Shown here: one piece after another, positions 6,354 to 13,550 of the stretch
Layout of the letters: every line of letters starts with the position of its first letter
How positions within the stretch are numbered: position 1 is the stretch's first letter
DNA from: Methanothrix sp.
GTDB taxonomy: Archaea; Halobacteriota; Methanosarcinia; Methanotrichales; Methanotrichaceae
Reading direction: 5' to 3'
Assembly (NCBI GenBank): GCA_023229165.1
Contig: JALNZQ010000008.1
Span: 1 to 25,098, forward strand
Length of the DNA stretch: 25,098 bases
Translations under genes and position numbers: made by a program
The notes under the pieces: generated by a model
Databases searched by the model: none
What the model was told of the DNA's origin: nothing
Seen by the model: the letters and a program-made list of their open reading frames with translations, nothing else

Positions 6354-7771
6354 AGATAGCCCTGGCCTATATCCTTTCTGTAGCGCATTCCATTGAAACG
6401 GATCCTCTTGATGTTATCATAGGCCTTTATCCTGGCCTCGGCCAGGCAGCGGCCGCGTGCGACTAGGGTCAGCACCCGGCCTCCCGTGGTAAACAGCCTT
6501 CTCTTGTCCGTGGCATCCTGGCCAAAGGCCGTGCCGTTGTGGTAGACCAGAACATCAGGGTCCACCTTCTCCAACCCGGTGATAGGCATGTTGGTATAGT
6601 GCTCTCCCGGATAGCCGGGCCGCTCCCCGCCTCCGCCTGAAGAGTGGGGTTTTATGGCCCGGCCGGAGGTGGCGCAAATCCCTAAGCAATAGTCACTCGA
6701 CCACTGCAGCGGTACCGAGTCGAGCTTTCTGTCCAGCAAGGCCTCTGATAGCTGGAAGAAGTCCGTCTCCAGGCGGGGCAGAATTACCTGTGTCTCCGGA
6801 TCACCCAGCCGAACATTAATCTCCAGCACGGATGGCTCCTTCTCCTCTGAGATCATGAGCCCGAAGTAGATCACGCCCACGTATTCGTGCCCGGTGGCCT
6901 CATGAAAGCCGCGCACAGTGGGCATGGCAATTTCATTCATTATCTTCTGCGTCAGCTCCTCGTCGAGCCATGGATGGGGCGAGAAGCCGCCCATGCCGCC
7001 TGTGTTGGGATTGTTCTCCAAATTGGGATTATTGGAGAGCTTATTGAAGAGCCGGACGGCTACAGCCTCATCTGTGGAAAAAGCCTGCTTGTAGTCTAAC
7101 GCCGACTCCAGCGGCTGGACCGTCCTGCCGTCGCTAAGGGCAAAGAACATCAGCTCGCGCCCTTCCAGCCGCTTTTCAATCTCGATTCTCTCTCCTGCCT
7201 GGCCGAAGAGCTTGGGGCTGACCATGATGCGTTCGATTGTTGACAGGGCCTCCTCTTCTGTGGAGCAGACCACGGAGCCCTTTCCCGCTGCGAGACCGTC
7301 TGCCTTGATCACCAGTCCCTGACCGGGATTGTCCGAGCAGAACTGATGAGCGTACTCCCTGGCAAGAGCCGGGTCATCGAAGTTTTTGCAGGGCGGCACG
7401 GGAACATTCAGGCTCTTAAGAAGATCTTTGGTCGTGCACTTGCTGTTCTCCAGGATGGCCGCCTCCTTCCTGGGGCCCAGGATTCTCTGGCCTTCTTCCT
7501 GGAATACATTGACAATACCCTCGGACAGGTAGCCCTCCGGTCCTATAAACGTCAGATCTATCAGTTCGTGTTTTGCAAAAGCGAGCATTTCCGAGATAGT
7601 CTTGGGAGGCTTGCCGTCCACGGTTGCCATGCGGCACTTCTCTATCATCTCGCTGCCTGCATTGCCGGGAGATATGAATACAGTCTCCACGCTGCTGCTT
7701 TTGGCAAAGGCATGGGCTATGGCATTTCCTCTGCCTCCTGCATCCACCACGAAAACTTTTTTGCCGGACAT
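6350..7771 (-). CDS. purD: Phosphoribosylamine-glycine ligase (GARS)
   Basis: Second step of de novo purine synthesis: ATP-dependent joining of 5-phosphoribosylamine and glycine. 473 aa from ATG 7771-7769 (MSGKKVFVVDAGGRGNAIAH). The N-terminal domain binds phosphoribosylamine (GGRGNAIAHAF, FIGPEGYLSEGI). The ATP-grasp core shows LVIKADGLAAGKGS, EKRLEGRELMFFALSDG and the metal site VLEINVRLGDPETQ. NPNTGGMGGFSPHPW is the conserved substrate loop. An open frame extends 49 codons upstream to 7918, but it passes through the TATA box (7876-7884) and has no family similarity, so it is untranslated. The first gene of a two-gene unit with kae1 (ATGA overlap), it is divergent from glnA. Confidence 0.95.
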   Translation of the reverse strand: MSGKKVFVVDAGGRGNAIAHAFAKSSSVETVFISPGNAGSEMIEKCRMATVDGKPPKTISEMLAFAKHELIDLTFIGPEGYLSEGIVNVFQEEGQRILGPRKEAAILENSKCTTKDLLKSLNVPVPPCKNFDDPALAREYAHQFCSDNPGQGLVIKADGLAAGKGSVVCSTEEEALSTIERIMVSPKLFGQAGERIEIEKRLEGRELMFFALSDGRTVQPLESALDYKQAFSTDEAVAVRLFNKLSNNPNLENNPNTGGMGGFSPHPWLDEELTQKIMNEIAMPTVRGFHEATGHEYVGVIYFGLMISEEKEPSVLEINVRLGDPETQVILPRLETDFFQLSEALLDRKLDSVPLQWSSDYCLGICATSGRAIKPHSSGGGGERPGYPGEHYTNMPITGLEKVDPDVLVYHNGTAFGQDATDKRRLFTTGGRVLTLVARGRCLAEARIKAYDNIKRIRFNGMRYRKDIGQGYL

Positions 7772-7875
7772 CAAATCCCTTATGAACAGTATAACCCTAG
7801 ATAAGCATAATTGCTGCCGCAAGAATTGCGACGCCAGAAGGCAATGCAGCCGGAATATCCTTTCCCATGGATAGT

Positions 7876-7884
7876 TATTTAAAA
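7876..7884 (-). promoter_or_regulatory. TATA box for purD-kae1
   Basis: TTTTAAATA read on the minus strand. The expected transcription start near 7852 leaves a leader of about 80 nt before ATG 7771. Confidence 0.55.
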
Positions 7885-7967
7885 CACCAGGTTGAGCCTG
7901 AATCGTAAATGCAATCACACCCTAGCATATGGGCTTTAGATTTCAATCTCGCGGGTTTTTGTTTATG

Positions 7968-7984
7968 GTGACTTCGCGGGTCAC
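7968..7984. promoter_or_regulatory. Inverted repeat in the glnA leader
   Basis: GTGAC-N7-GTCAC lies 18 bp before the glnA start codon and just ahead of the ribosome site AGGAGA (7987-7992). It could be an operator or RNA hairpin controlling glnA. It does not match the GGAA-N6-TTCC operator reported for the methanogen nitrogen repressor NrpR, and I did not see that motif here. Confidence 0.3.
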
Positions 7985-8002
7985 GCAGGAGATGATAATA
8001 CA

Positions 8003-9328
8003 ATGTACTCTCAAGAGCAGGTGCTTAAAATCGTTCAGGAGAAGAACGTAGAGTTCCTCCGGCTACAGTTCACGGATATATCGGGAATTGTGAAGAACGT
8101 GGCCATTCCCGCCATCCAGATAGGAAAAGCCTTGAAGAGCGGCATATCTTTTGACGGCTCTTCTATTGAGGGGTTTGCTAGAATCCAGGAGTCGGATATG
8201 GTCCTGCAACCAGACCTTTCCACTTTCAGCCTCTTGCCCTGGCGCTCCAAGGACGGCTCCAACGAGGCCCGGCTGATCTGCGATGTGCATCTGCCCAATG
8301 GACAGCCATTCGAGGGAGATCCCCGTCGTGTCCTGCGCAGGCAGCTCGAAAAAGCCCAGGAGATGGGCTTTAGCATGAATGTGGGCCCGGAGCTGGAGTT
8401 CTTCCTCTTCGAAAAGCAGAATGGTGGCTCAGCTACCATCCCGCACGACTGTGGGGGCTACTTTGACCTCGGACCCGTGGACCTGGCCGAGGATGTGCGT
8501 CGCGAGATCGTCCGGGCGCTGACGCAGATGGGCTTTACCATCGAGGCCTCTCATCATGAGGTTGCCAAGGGTCAGCACGAGATAGACTTTGTTTATGACG
8601 ATGCTCTGAAGAACGCCGACAAGGTAGTGACCTTCAAGTATGTCACCAAGACCATCGCCATGAGTGAGGGCCTGCGCGCCACTTTCATGCCCAAGCCCAT
8701 TTACGGTGCAGCCGGCACGGGAATGCATGCCAATATCTCGTTATTTAGGGGCGGGGAGAATGCGTTCTTCGATCCCGAGACGAAAACAGGTATCAGTGAT
8801 CTGGCCAGGTTCTTCGTAGGTGGCTTGATAGAGCATGCCTGTGCCATAACCGCTATTGCCAATCCACTAATTAACTCGTATAAGCGATTGGTATCGGGTT
8901 TTGAGGCGCCTGTCTATATCACCTGGTCCGGGCCGAACCGCTCTTCCCTCATTCGTATTCCTGCCGGTCGGGGTCTCTCCACGCGCTTGGAGTTCCGTTC
9001 ACCTGATCCGACCTGCAATCCCTACCTGACCTTTGCCGTAATACTGGCAGCTGGCATGGATGGAATCAAGAGGTGCATCGATCCCGGGGAGCCTGTTGAT
9101 CTGAATGTCTATCATCTCAGTCCAGCCGAGCGCAAAGCGTTGGGCATCAAGACCCTGCCCGCCAATCTCAAGGAGGCCCTGGACTATCTGGAAGCGGATC
9201 GTGTCGTACGCGGAGCTTTGGGCGAACATGTTTTTGAGAATATCATGCGCCTGGGACTTCTGGAGTGGGAGGCTTACAACACCTACGTTCATCCCTGGGA
9301 GATTGAGCGGTATATCAATGCGTTTTGA
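8003..9328 (+). CDS. glnA: Glutamine synthetase, type I
   Basis: ATP-dependent amidation of glutamate to glutamine, the main ammonia-assimilation step. 441 aa, the size of GSI-alpha enzymes. N-terminal beta-grasp domain (about 10-95) with RLQFTDISGIVKNV and ISFDGSSIEGFARIQESDM (DGSSIEGF at 51-58). The catalytic domain has GPELEFFLF, AKGQHEIDF, TFMPKPIYGAAGTGMHANIS, NPLINSYKRLVSGFEAPVYI, WSGPNRSSLIRIP and the C-terminal LEFRSPDPTCNPYL. The adenylylation peptide of GSI-beta enzymes (NLYDLP type) is absent, so control is more likely by PII, small proteins or transcription. ATG 8003 has a good ribosome site (AGGAGA, 7987-7992), and a T-run at 9355-9360 follows. The NifI1-like PII gene is nearby. 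Confidence 0.98.
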   Translation: MYSQEQVLKIVQEKNVEFLRLQFTDISGIVKNVAIPAIQIGKALKSGISFDGSSIEGFARIQESDMVLQPDLSTFSLLPWRSKDGSNEARLICDVHLPNGQPFEGDPRRVLRRQLEKAQEMGFSMNVGPELEFFLFEKQNGGSATIPHDCGGYFDLGPVDLAEDVRREIVRALTQMGFTIEASHHEVAKGQHEIDFVYDDALKNADKVVTFKYVTKTIAMSEGLRATFMPKPIYGAAGTGMHANISLFRGGENAFFDPETKTGISDLARFFVGGLIEHACAITAIANPLINSYKRLVSGFEAPVYITWSGPNRSSLIRIPAGRGLSTRLEFRSPDPTCNPYLTFAVILAAGMDGIKRCIDPGEPVDLNVYHLSPAERKALGIKTLPANLKEALDYLEADRVVRGALGEHVFENIMRLGLLEWEAYNTYVHPWEIERYINAF

Positions 9329-9354
9329 GGGGCATTTGCTGCTCATATCATCTC

Positions 9355-9360
9355 TTTTTT
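9355..9360 (+). terminator. T-run terminator after glnA
   Basis: Six consecutive T 27 bp after the glnA stop, consistent with archaeal termination. Confidence 0.45.
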
Positions 9361-9454
9361 CCGGGATTTCTTTAATTTGGGTTTGCGTTTCTATCCTTTG
9401 CATTTATTGTTAAATGCATGCGCCGGAGCTCTCTGGCAAACTGTACCCGAAACG

Positions 9455-9463
9455 TATTTATAT
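9455..9463 (+). promoter_or_regulatory. TATA box of the tRNA-Lys / tRNA-Trp unit
   Basis: TATTTATAT lies 31 bp before the mature 5' end of tRNA-Lys. The two tRNA genes are separated by only 13 bp, so they are probably cotranscribed. Confidence 0.6.
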
Positions 9464-9485
9464 GGCATCAACCTTGGAGGAGTCC

Positions 9486-9559
9486 GGGCCGGTAGCTTAG
9501 TCAGGCAGAGCGAAAGGCTCTTAACCTTTAGGTCGGGGGTTCAAATCCCTCTCGGCCCG
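9486..9559 (+). tRNA. tRNA-Lys (anticodon CUU)
   Basis: The cloverleaf folds fully. Acceptor GGGCCGG pairs with TCGGCCC (9552-9558), closing with one G-U pair. The anticodon stem AAAGG/CCTTT encloses loop CTCTTAA with anticodon CTT, reading AAG. The T arm is GGGGG-TTCAAAT-CCCTC. The discriminator is G9559 and CCA is not encoded. No intron. Confidence 0.95.
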
Positions 9560-9572
9560 CTTTAAAACAACC

Positions 9573-9780
9573 GGGGCTGTGGCCTAGCCAGGTAGGGCGA
9601 TGGGCTCCAGCGGTATAATTTAATGATGAGCAACGGGTCTACTGAGATCTCTCGACGGGGAGATCGTTGATGATCCGTTGGAGCACTGAAATGAGCTGTT
9701 ATCAGCCACCGATTTCCGGCTGTATGCACTTCAGTATCGGAGATACCCGTCGATCGTGAGTTCGAATCTCACCAGCCCCA
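9573..9780 (+). tRNA. tRNA-Trp (anticodon CCA) with a 134-nt intron
   Basis: Exons 9573-9610 and 9745-9780. Acceptor GGGGCTG pairs with CAGCCCC (9773-9779), discriminator A9780. D stem GCCT/GGGC. The anticodon stem ATGGG (9600-9604) pairs with CCCGT (9746-9750), loop C-T-CCA-G plus A9745, anticodon CCA at 9607-9609. T arm GTGAG-TTCGAAT-CTCAC (9756-9772). The intron follows position 37. The splice sites form a canonical bulge-helix-bulge: central helix CTCC (9605-9608) with GGAG (9739-9742), 3-nt bulges AGC (9609-9611) and ATA (9743-9745), with cuts after the second nucleotide of each bulge. CCA is not encoded. A T-run follows (9783-9787). Confidence 0.96.
9611..9744 (+). ncRNA. Box C/D guide RNA inside the tRNA-Trp intron
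   Basis: The intron carries box C ATGATGA (9623-9629), box D' CTGA (9642-9645), box C' TGATGA (9668-9673) and box D CTGA (9686-9689). The guide before box D (9679-9684, TGGAGC) pairs with GCTCCA (9604-9609); its fifth nucleotide upstream of box D, G9681, pairs with C9607 = C34. The guide before box D' (ACGGGT, 9633-9638) pairs with ACCCGT (9745-9750); its fifth nucleotide upstream of D', G9637, pairs with C9746 = position 39. By the N+5 rule it should direct 2'-O-methylation of C34 and C39 of its own tRNA. This matches the known euryarchaeal (Haloferax) pre-tRNA-Trp guide, which acts on positions 34 and 39. Confidence 0.93.
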
Positions 9781-9822
9781 CCTTTTTATTCTACACTCTA
9801 TATTATTTCGCTCTCCACAGCG

Positions 9823-9830
9823 TTTAAATA
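9823..9830 (+). promoter_or_regulatory. TATA box of the 102-aa hypothetical gene
   Basis: TTTAAATA lies 32 bp before ATG 9862, with a purine-rich ribosome site GAGGGGTG at 9849-9856. Confidence 0.5.
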
Positions 9831-9861
9831 TTCTCCGGGCGACCTTCTGAGGGGTGCAGAG

Positions 9862-10170
9862 ATGTATCGAGATATCATCACCATATGCTGGTCCATCAAG
9901 GAGGTCAATAAGAACCTCACCGACAGGAAGTCTACATCCGACTTCTCAATAAAATATCTAAAAAATGCCTGCTCTGTTCTGGCAGGACAGATGCGGAAGA
10001 TTAGTAAATCCATGCCCCAAGAGATTCTCGAGGTTGTCGATAAGAAGGGTGGGAAAAAGAGCTTCACAATGCATGAGGTGGCAGAGATGCTTTATGATAC
10101 CCGAAAGATCGTAGAACTGAATCTGATCGACAATATTAGTCGATGGGCAAAAGCTCGCATGACCACCTGA
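9862..10170 (+). CDS. Hypothetical protein, 102 aa
   Basis: The gene has its own TATA box (9823-9830) and ribosome site, and its codon use fits the neighbourhood, so it is probably real. The product begins MYRDIITICWSIKEVNKN and is mostly helical and basic, with no signal peptide or membrane segment; the C-terminal half has EVAEMLYDTRKIVELNLIDN. It is expected to be a small cytoplasmic protein. No catalytic motif or known fold is recognisable by eye. It stands between the tRNA genes and endonuclease IV, each with separate promoters, so context says little. Confidence 0.7.
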   Translation: MYRDIITICWSIKEVNKNLTDRKSTSDFSIKYLKNACSVLAGQMRKISKSMPQEILEVVDKKGGKKSFTMHEVAEMLYDTRKIVELNLIDNISRWAKARMTT

Positions 10171-10376
10171 GGCTCAGAAAGAAGGACAAAATCATTATAT
10201 TTTTGCGCGCCTCAGAACTCATAGGGCTCATCATGGCATCAGAGCATGCTGTATCATCATAGGCGTCGCAACTTTGGCCCTGTGCCCTAACAACGATATC
10301 TGCTATTATCAATTTATCCTTGGGTCTTGGGTCTCAGGGCAAGATTGATCCGAGAAGCACTCTAAAGCTCCGGAGT

Positions 10377-11237
10377 ATGGTGCGATTAGGCATGCACGTT
10401 TCAGTTGCCGGCGGCGTGGACCGGGCAGTTTCTCGTGCTCGCGAAAAAGGTTGCGATGCGTTTCAGATCTTTTCTTCCAATCCTCGCAAATGGATCTCAA
10501 ACCCCATTCCTAGCGAATCTGCAGAGCGCTTTCTTGCCTTGCAAAGGCAGTTTGGCCTCTCTCCTGCCGTGGACCACATGCCCTATCTGCCCAACCTTGC
10601 CTCAGCAAAGGACGAGGTTTATGCCAAATCATTGCAGGCTCTCGCGAGGGAGCTGGAGCGCTGCCAGGTTTTAGGCATACCGTATCTTGTAACTCATCTG
10701 GGAAGTCACCTGGGCGGGGGTCGGGAGAGTGGTCTCGCGAGGATTGCAGCTGCTTTGCAGACAGTCTTTTCTCTGTGCGATAGCGATACCGATACCGTCT
10801 TGCTTCTGGAGAACAGCGCCGGCGCAAAGAACAGCATGGGTAGCACTTTTTCGGATATTGCTGCCGTCTTACAATCCCTGCCGGAAGAACGCGGGCGGTT
10901 GGGCGTGTGCCTGGACACCTGCCATCTTCATGCCGCAGGGTACGACCTGCGAACCTCTCGGGCATTGCAGGCGACGCTGGATCAGTTTCATGATTGCATC
11001 GGCCTGGAGAGGCTTATGCTCATCCACCTTAACGATTGCAAGGGGGCCATCGGATCGCATCTGGATCGGCATGAGCATATTGGCCTGGGGCAGATAGGCG
11101 AGGAGGGCTTTCGCGCAATCCTTTGCCATCCCGCTCTTGCCGACCTGGCCATGATCCTGGAGACGCCTGTGGATGCTCGCCGGGATGATCGAGGGAATCT
11201 GGAAGTAGCGAGGCGTCTTGCCTCAGGGATAAAATAG
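10377..11237 (+). CDS. nfo: Endonuclease IV (AP endonuclease)
   Basis: Zinc-dependent apurinic/apyrimidinic endonuclease of base-excision repair, cleaving 5' to abasic sites. 286 aa, usual family length, TIM-barrel. Conserved metal-ligand segments appear in order: DHMPYLPN, VTHLGSHLGGG, LLENSAGAKNSMG (Glu), GVCLDTCHLHAAGYD (Asp, His), LIHLNDCKGAIGSHLDRHEH (His; Asp and His), and ILETP (Glu). ATG 10377 (MVRLGMHVSVAGG) is chosen because the family begins with this GxHVSxAGG strand; the frame stays open to TTG 10320, but that stretch has no similarity. ATG 10392 is a less likely alternative. The 3' end overlaps the convergent response-regulator gene by 15 bp. Confidence 0.95.
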   Translation: MVRLGMHVSVAGGVDRAVSRAREKGCDAFQIFSSNPRKWISNPIPSESAERFLALQRQFGLSPAVDHMPYLPNLASAKDEVYAKSLQALARELERCQVLGIPYLVTHLGSHLGGGRESGLARIAAALQTVFSLCDSDTDTVLLLENSAGAKNSMGSTFSDIAAVLQSLPEERGRLGVCLDTCHLHAAGYDLRTSRALQATLDQFHDCIGLERLMLIHLNDCKGAIGSHLDRHEHIGLGQIGEEGFRAILCHPALADLAMILETPVDARRDDRGNLEVARRLASGIK

Positions 11238-11615
11238 CTTCTCGATGACCAGTCTTAAGGCGTCATTGGAGATGGGCTTGACCAGGTAGCTGCTTGCTCC
11301 CAGATCGTAGCTCTTCTGGATATCCTGATCCTCATTGGACCCGGTAAGAATGACCACGGGTATGCTTCGAAGATTATCATCTTTTTTTATGCAGGTGAGA
11401 AGATCTATGCCGCTGATATCTGGCAGATTGATGTCCAACAGGATAAGCTGGGGCAAATCTGCCTCCGTTTTATTTTGCAGAGCTGCAAGGGCCTCTTTGC
11501 CGCTGGCGGCAATAACCAGATCATTATTCAGCTTATTGTGCTTTAACACGCGCTTTGTTACGGCCGCGTCCTCAAAATTGTCTTCCACCAGCAGGATCTT
11601 TTTTTCTGAGTCCAT
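11223..11615 (-). CDS. Single-domain response regulator (CheY-like receiver)
   Basis: 130 aa, only a receiver domain. The acidic pocket is E11-D12 (LLVEDNFED), the phosphoacceptor is Asp61 (LILLDINLPDISG), the switch threonine is Thr91 (VVILTGS) and Lys113 is in SYLVKPIS. All key residues are present, so it should be phosphorylatable. It resembles the Rcp1-type receivers that pair with hybrid or phytochrome-like kinases. No output domain and no kinase gene lie in the window, so the partner is elsewhere. ATG 11615 has AGGTGA (11620-11625 read on the minus strand) 4 nt upstream. It is convergent with nfo and overlaps its end by 15 bp. An 11-nt inverted repeat (11703-11713) lies in the probable promoter region. 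Confidence 0.93.
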   Translation of the reverse strand: MDSEKKILLVEDNFEDAAVTKRVLKHNKLNNDLVIAASGKEALAALQNKTEADLPQLILLDINLPDISGIDLLTCIKKDDNLRSIPVVILTGSNEDQDIQKSYDLGASSYLVKPISNDALRLVIEKLFYP

Positions 11616-11987
11616 AGATTCACCTGGAGCACTGCGCCCACTTTTCCTCTAAATTCAATAAGGCTAAATGAGTTGTTGCAACTACCCACAAAAATAGTTT
11701 TCCCACTGAGTGGAACATATTTTCACTTAAATGCTCTCCATTTGCCTAACCCTGTATCCTAATTCGGGACGTCTAAGTGTCTTCACCCAAAATTTTTATA
11801 TTTCATGAATTTATGAATATTCAATGTCTGCAGTAGTACTGATTTTCAATTCGGGGTGTATCATTAATCAGTAATAGTCGTTATGCCTATCGATTTGATG
11901 GCACGACTTTTATTAGTTATATATCCCGATGCGGTATCTTTTTTTTGATTGAAATGAACCGTCTCCTTCACATATTCCTATTAGCCC
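11616..11987. other. Intergenic region, AT-rich, no gene seen
   Basis: 372 bp between the divergently oriented 5' end of the response-regulator gene and the 3' end of taw1. It is AT-rich and holds a minus-strand TATA-like ATTTAAGTG (about 11727-11735) for the response regulator and an inverted repeat CCACT-G-AGTGG (11703-11713) where transcription would start. A T8 run at about 11939-11946 could terminate plus-strand transcripts. No ORF with gene-like codon use was found. Confidence 0.5.
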
Positions 11988-12911
11988 CTAACTTTTATCC
12001 AATAGGTTTCTCTCCACTCGCTTGCTGGAGAGAAGGGCAACCCGGCTCAGGGGCACGTCTGCCTTCAATTCGTAGCCCAGGGCCTCGCCTAAGGAGCGCG
12101 CGAATTCCAGGATCTCGTAGTGCTGCGGCATGGCCTCTCTTGTCAGGCGGTCTCGGGAGCGGCCCAGATGCATGTAAGACTTGACCTCAACGAAGTCTGG
12201 CTCAGCCCTCGCGATGAGGCGGGCGTAGTCCTCCGGCCTTTCCATATTCAGGCCGCGCACTAGAGTCATGCGAATCACGCTTCTGCAGCGGTGCTGCTTG
12301 ATGATATCCAGGCTCTCCAGGATTCTTTGCCAGTGCTCTGCCGCAGGCCGGCAGACGCGGCGGTACAGCTCCTCGTCAGGAGCATTGAGGCTGAGGTAGA
12401 GCTGGGTGGGCAGAAGGTCGGCCAGTACCTCTGGGTTTGTGGCGTTGCTCACCACAAATGTTGTCATGCCTCTCTTGCGGATCAGCTCGATAAGCTCCTT
12501 TAGGTAAGGATAGAGGGTGGGCTCGCCCATGAGAGAGAGGGCCACGTGCTTTGGCTCGCGTGCCTCAGCCAGCCTCTCCAGGTCCGTAGTCTTGGCTCCG
12601 CCATAGCCGGAGAGAAACTCCTGCTGGCCGAGCAGGATGCCGTCCAACAGCTCCGCTGGCTCCATGTGCTCCTTTACCGGCACAGGATCGTCTATCGGTC
12701 TCCAGCAGTGCAGGCAGTGGTGGTTGCACTCCAAGGTGGGCGTCATCTGCACGCAGCGGTGGCTGGAGATGCCGTAGAAGTGGTGCTTGTAGCACTGGTC
12801 GCCGCCCCGCATGGCGCGGTTAAGCCAGAGGCAGGGCTTGACGGCTCCGCCGCCCACGAGGTGGTAGCCCTGGCGGGTGAGGGTTTCAGCGGCCTGATTT
12901 TGTTGTGGCAT
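11988..12911 (-). CDS. taw1: 4-demethylwyosine synthase Taw1 (archaeal TYW1), radical SAM
   Basis: Forms the tricyclic imG-14 from m1G37 of tRNA-Phe using pyruvate, the second step of the wyosine pathway. 307 aa. The radical-SAM cluster motif CX3CX2C is C62-C66-C69 (LECNHHCLHCWRP). Three further N-terminal cysteines, C27, C40 and C53, match the second Fe-S cluster typical of Taw1. SLMGEPTLYPYL, FVVSNATNPEVL and QLYLSLNAPDEELYRRVCRP are diagnostic. The flavodoxin domain of eukaryotic TYW1 is absent, as in other archaea. A TATA element (12939-12945) lies about 28 bp before ATG 12911, so the message is nearly leaderless. The Trm5/Taw2-like gene at 22243 may act in the same pathway. Confidence 0.96.
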   Translation of the reverse strand: MPQQNQAAETLTRQGYHLVGGGAVKPCLWLNRAMRGGDQCYKHHFYGISSHRCVQMTPTLECNHHCLHCWRPIDDPVPVKEHMEPAELLDGILLGQQEFLSGYGGAKTTDLERLAEAREPKHVALSLMGEPTLYPYLKELIELIRKRGMTTFVVSNATNPEVLADLLPTQLYLSLNAPDEELYRRVCRPAAEHWQRILESLDIIKQHRCRSVIRMTLVRGLNMERPEDYARLIARAEPDFVEVKSYMHLGRSRDRLTREAMPQHYEILEFARSLGEALGYELKADVPLSRVALLSSKRVERNLLDKS

Positions 12912-12938
12912 GTTAGGACGCTGAAAGAATAGCCGGAG

Positions 12939-12945
12939 ATATATA
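12939..12945 (-). promoter_or_regulatory. TATA box of taw1
   Basis: TATATAT on the minus strand, about 28 bp from the start codon. Confidence 0.5.
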
Positions 12946-12980
12946 GCTACGTGTGAGGCTTTCCAATTCTGTTAATTGTA

Positions 12981-13550
12981 TCAGTAAATCTTATCAGCCA
13001 TTGTAGCTCCTGGTTTTGATGGTGACCGGATCTCTGAGTCCATAACCTCTCCGTTTTTTGTTAAATCTAGGGACATACCGTTAGTGTCTATCAATTTAAT
13101 ATCCAATTGATAGCCTTCTGCTAGCTTCAATGGCGTATCGCCTATGATGGTTATCTCATCATCGCTATCGATCAAAATTGTCTCAAGCTGCTCATCGGAC
13201 AGGGAGTTCTCATCCGTGGACTCCTGAAGCATGATCTCATCGGCATCATCTACCCACTCGTCGTTGATGTAGCCGGCGAAGTATTTGTTGGCCTGGAATC
13301 CGATAACGTTGTAGAATCCTCAGTCTTCAAAGTCGAAGTCGTTCTTCTGGACGGTTGTGGTGATCTTCTCTGTGCCCAAGTCGTCATCAATATCATAGTA
13401 GAAGCCTGCGAAGTTTCGGGCAGTCCACTCGAAATTGCCGGTAGTAATCTGGCCGCGAATTTCACAAGTATTGAGGGCTGTCGTCTGCCCAAATATTGGC
13501 ATGCAAAGCATAGCAAGCGTCACTAAAATGAGAATAAATTCTCCTTTAAT
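12981..13550 (-). pseudogene. Broken S-layer-domain protein gene
   Basis: On the minus strand one continuous frame gives a signal peptide (KGEFILILVTLAMLCMPIFG) followed by a Methanosarcinales S-layer-type domain: GQITTGNFEWTARNFAGFYY, DIDDDLGTEKITTTVQKNDF, then after a stop GFYNVIGFQANKYFAGYIND, QESTDENSLSDEQLETILID, TPLKLAEGYQLDIK and PSKPGATMADKIY. Two lesions are seen. An in-frame TGA (13322-13320) sits where the family, as I recall it, has Trp (FEDWG), so TGG to TGA. The expected start codon, correctly spaced after GGAGG (13562-13558), is ATT (13550-13548). The frame then ends at TGA 12983-12981 although domain-like Tyr-Asn follows, and full S-layer proteins are several hundred residues longer. 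GTG 13523 could still start a 67-aa secreted fragment. Confidence 0.82.

Noticed and set aside
7772..7918. 49-codon N-terminal extension of purD
   Set aside because: It runs through the TATA box at 7876-7884 and has no family similarity; ATG 7771 starts exactly at the conserved N-terminal strand.
13320..13322. In-frame TGA in the S-layer remnant as a recoded amino acid
   Set aside because: Pyrrolysine uses TAG, and selenocysteine is not known in Methanosarcinales; no selenocysteine insertion hairpin was evident. A nonsense change from TGG is simpler.
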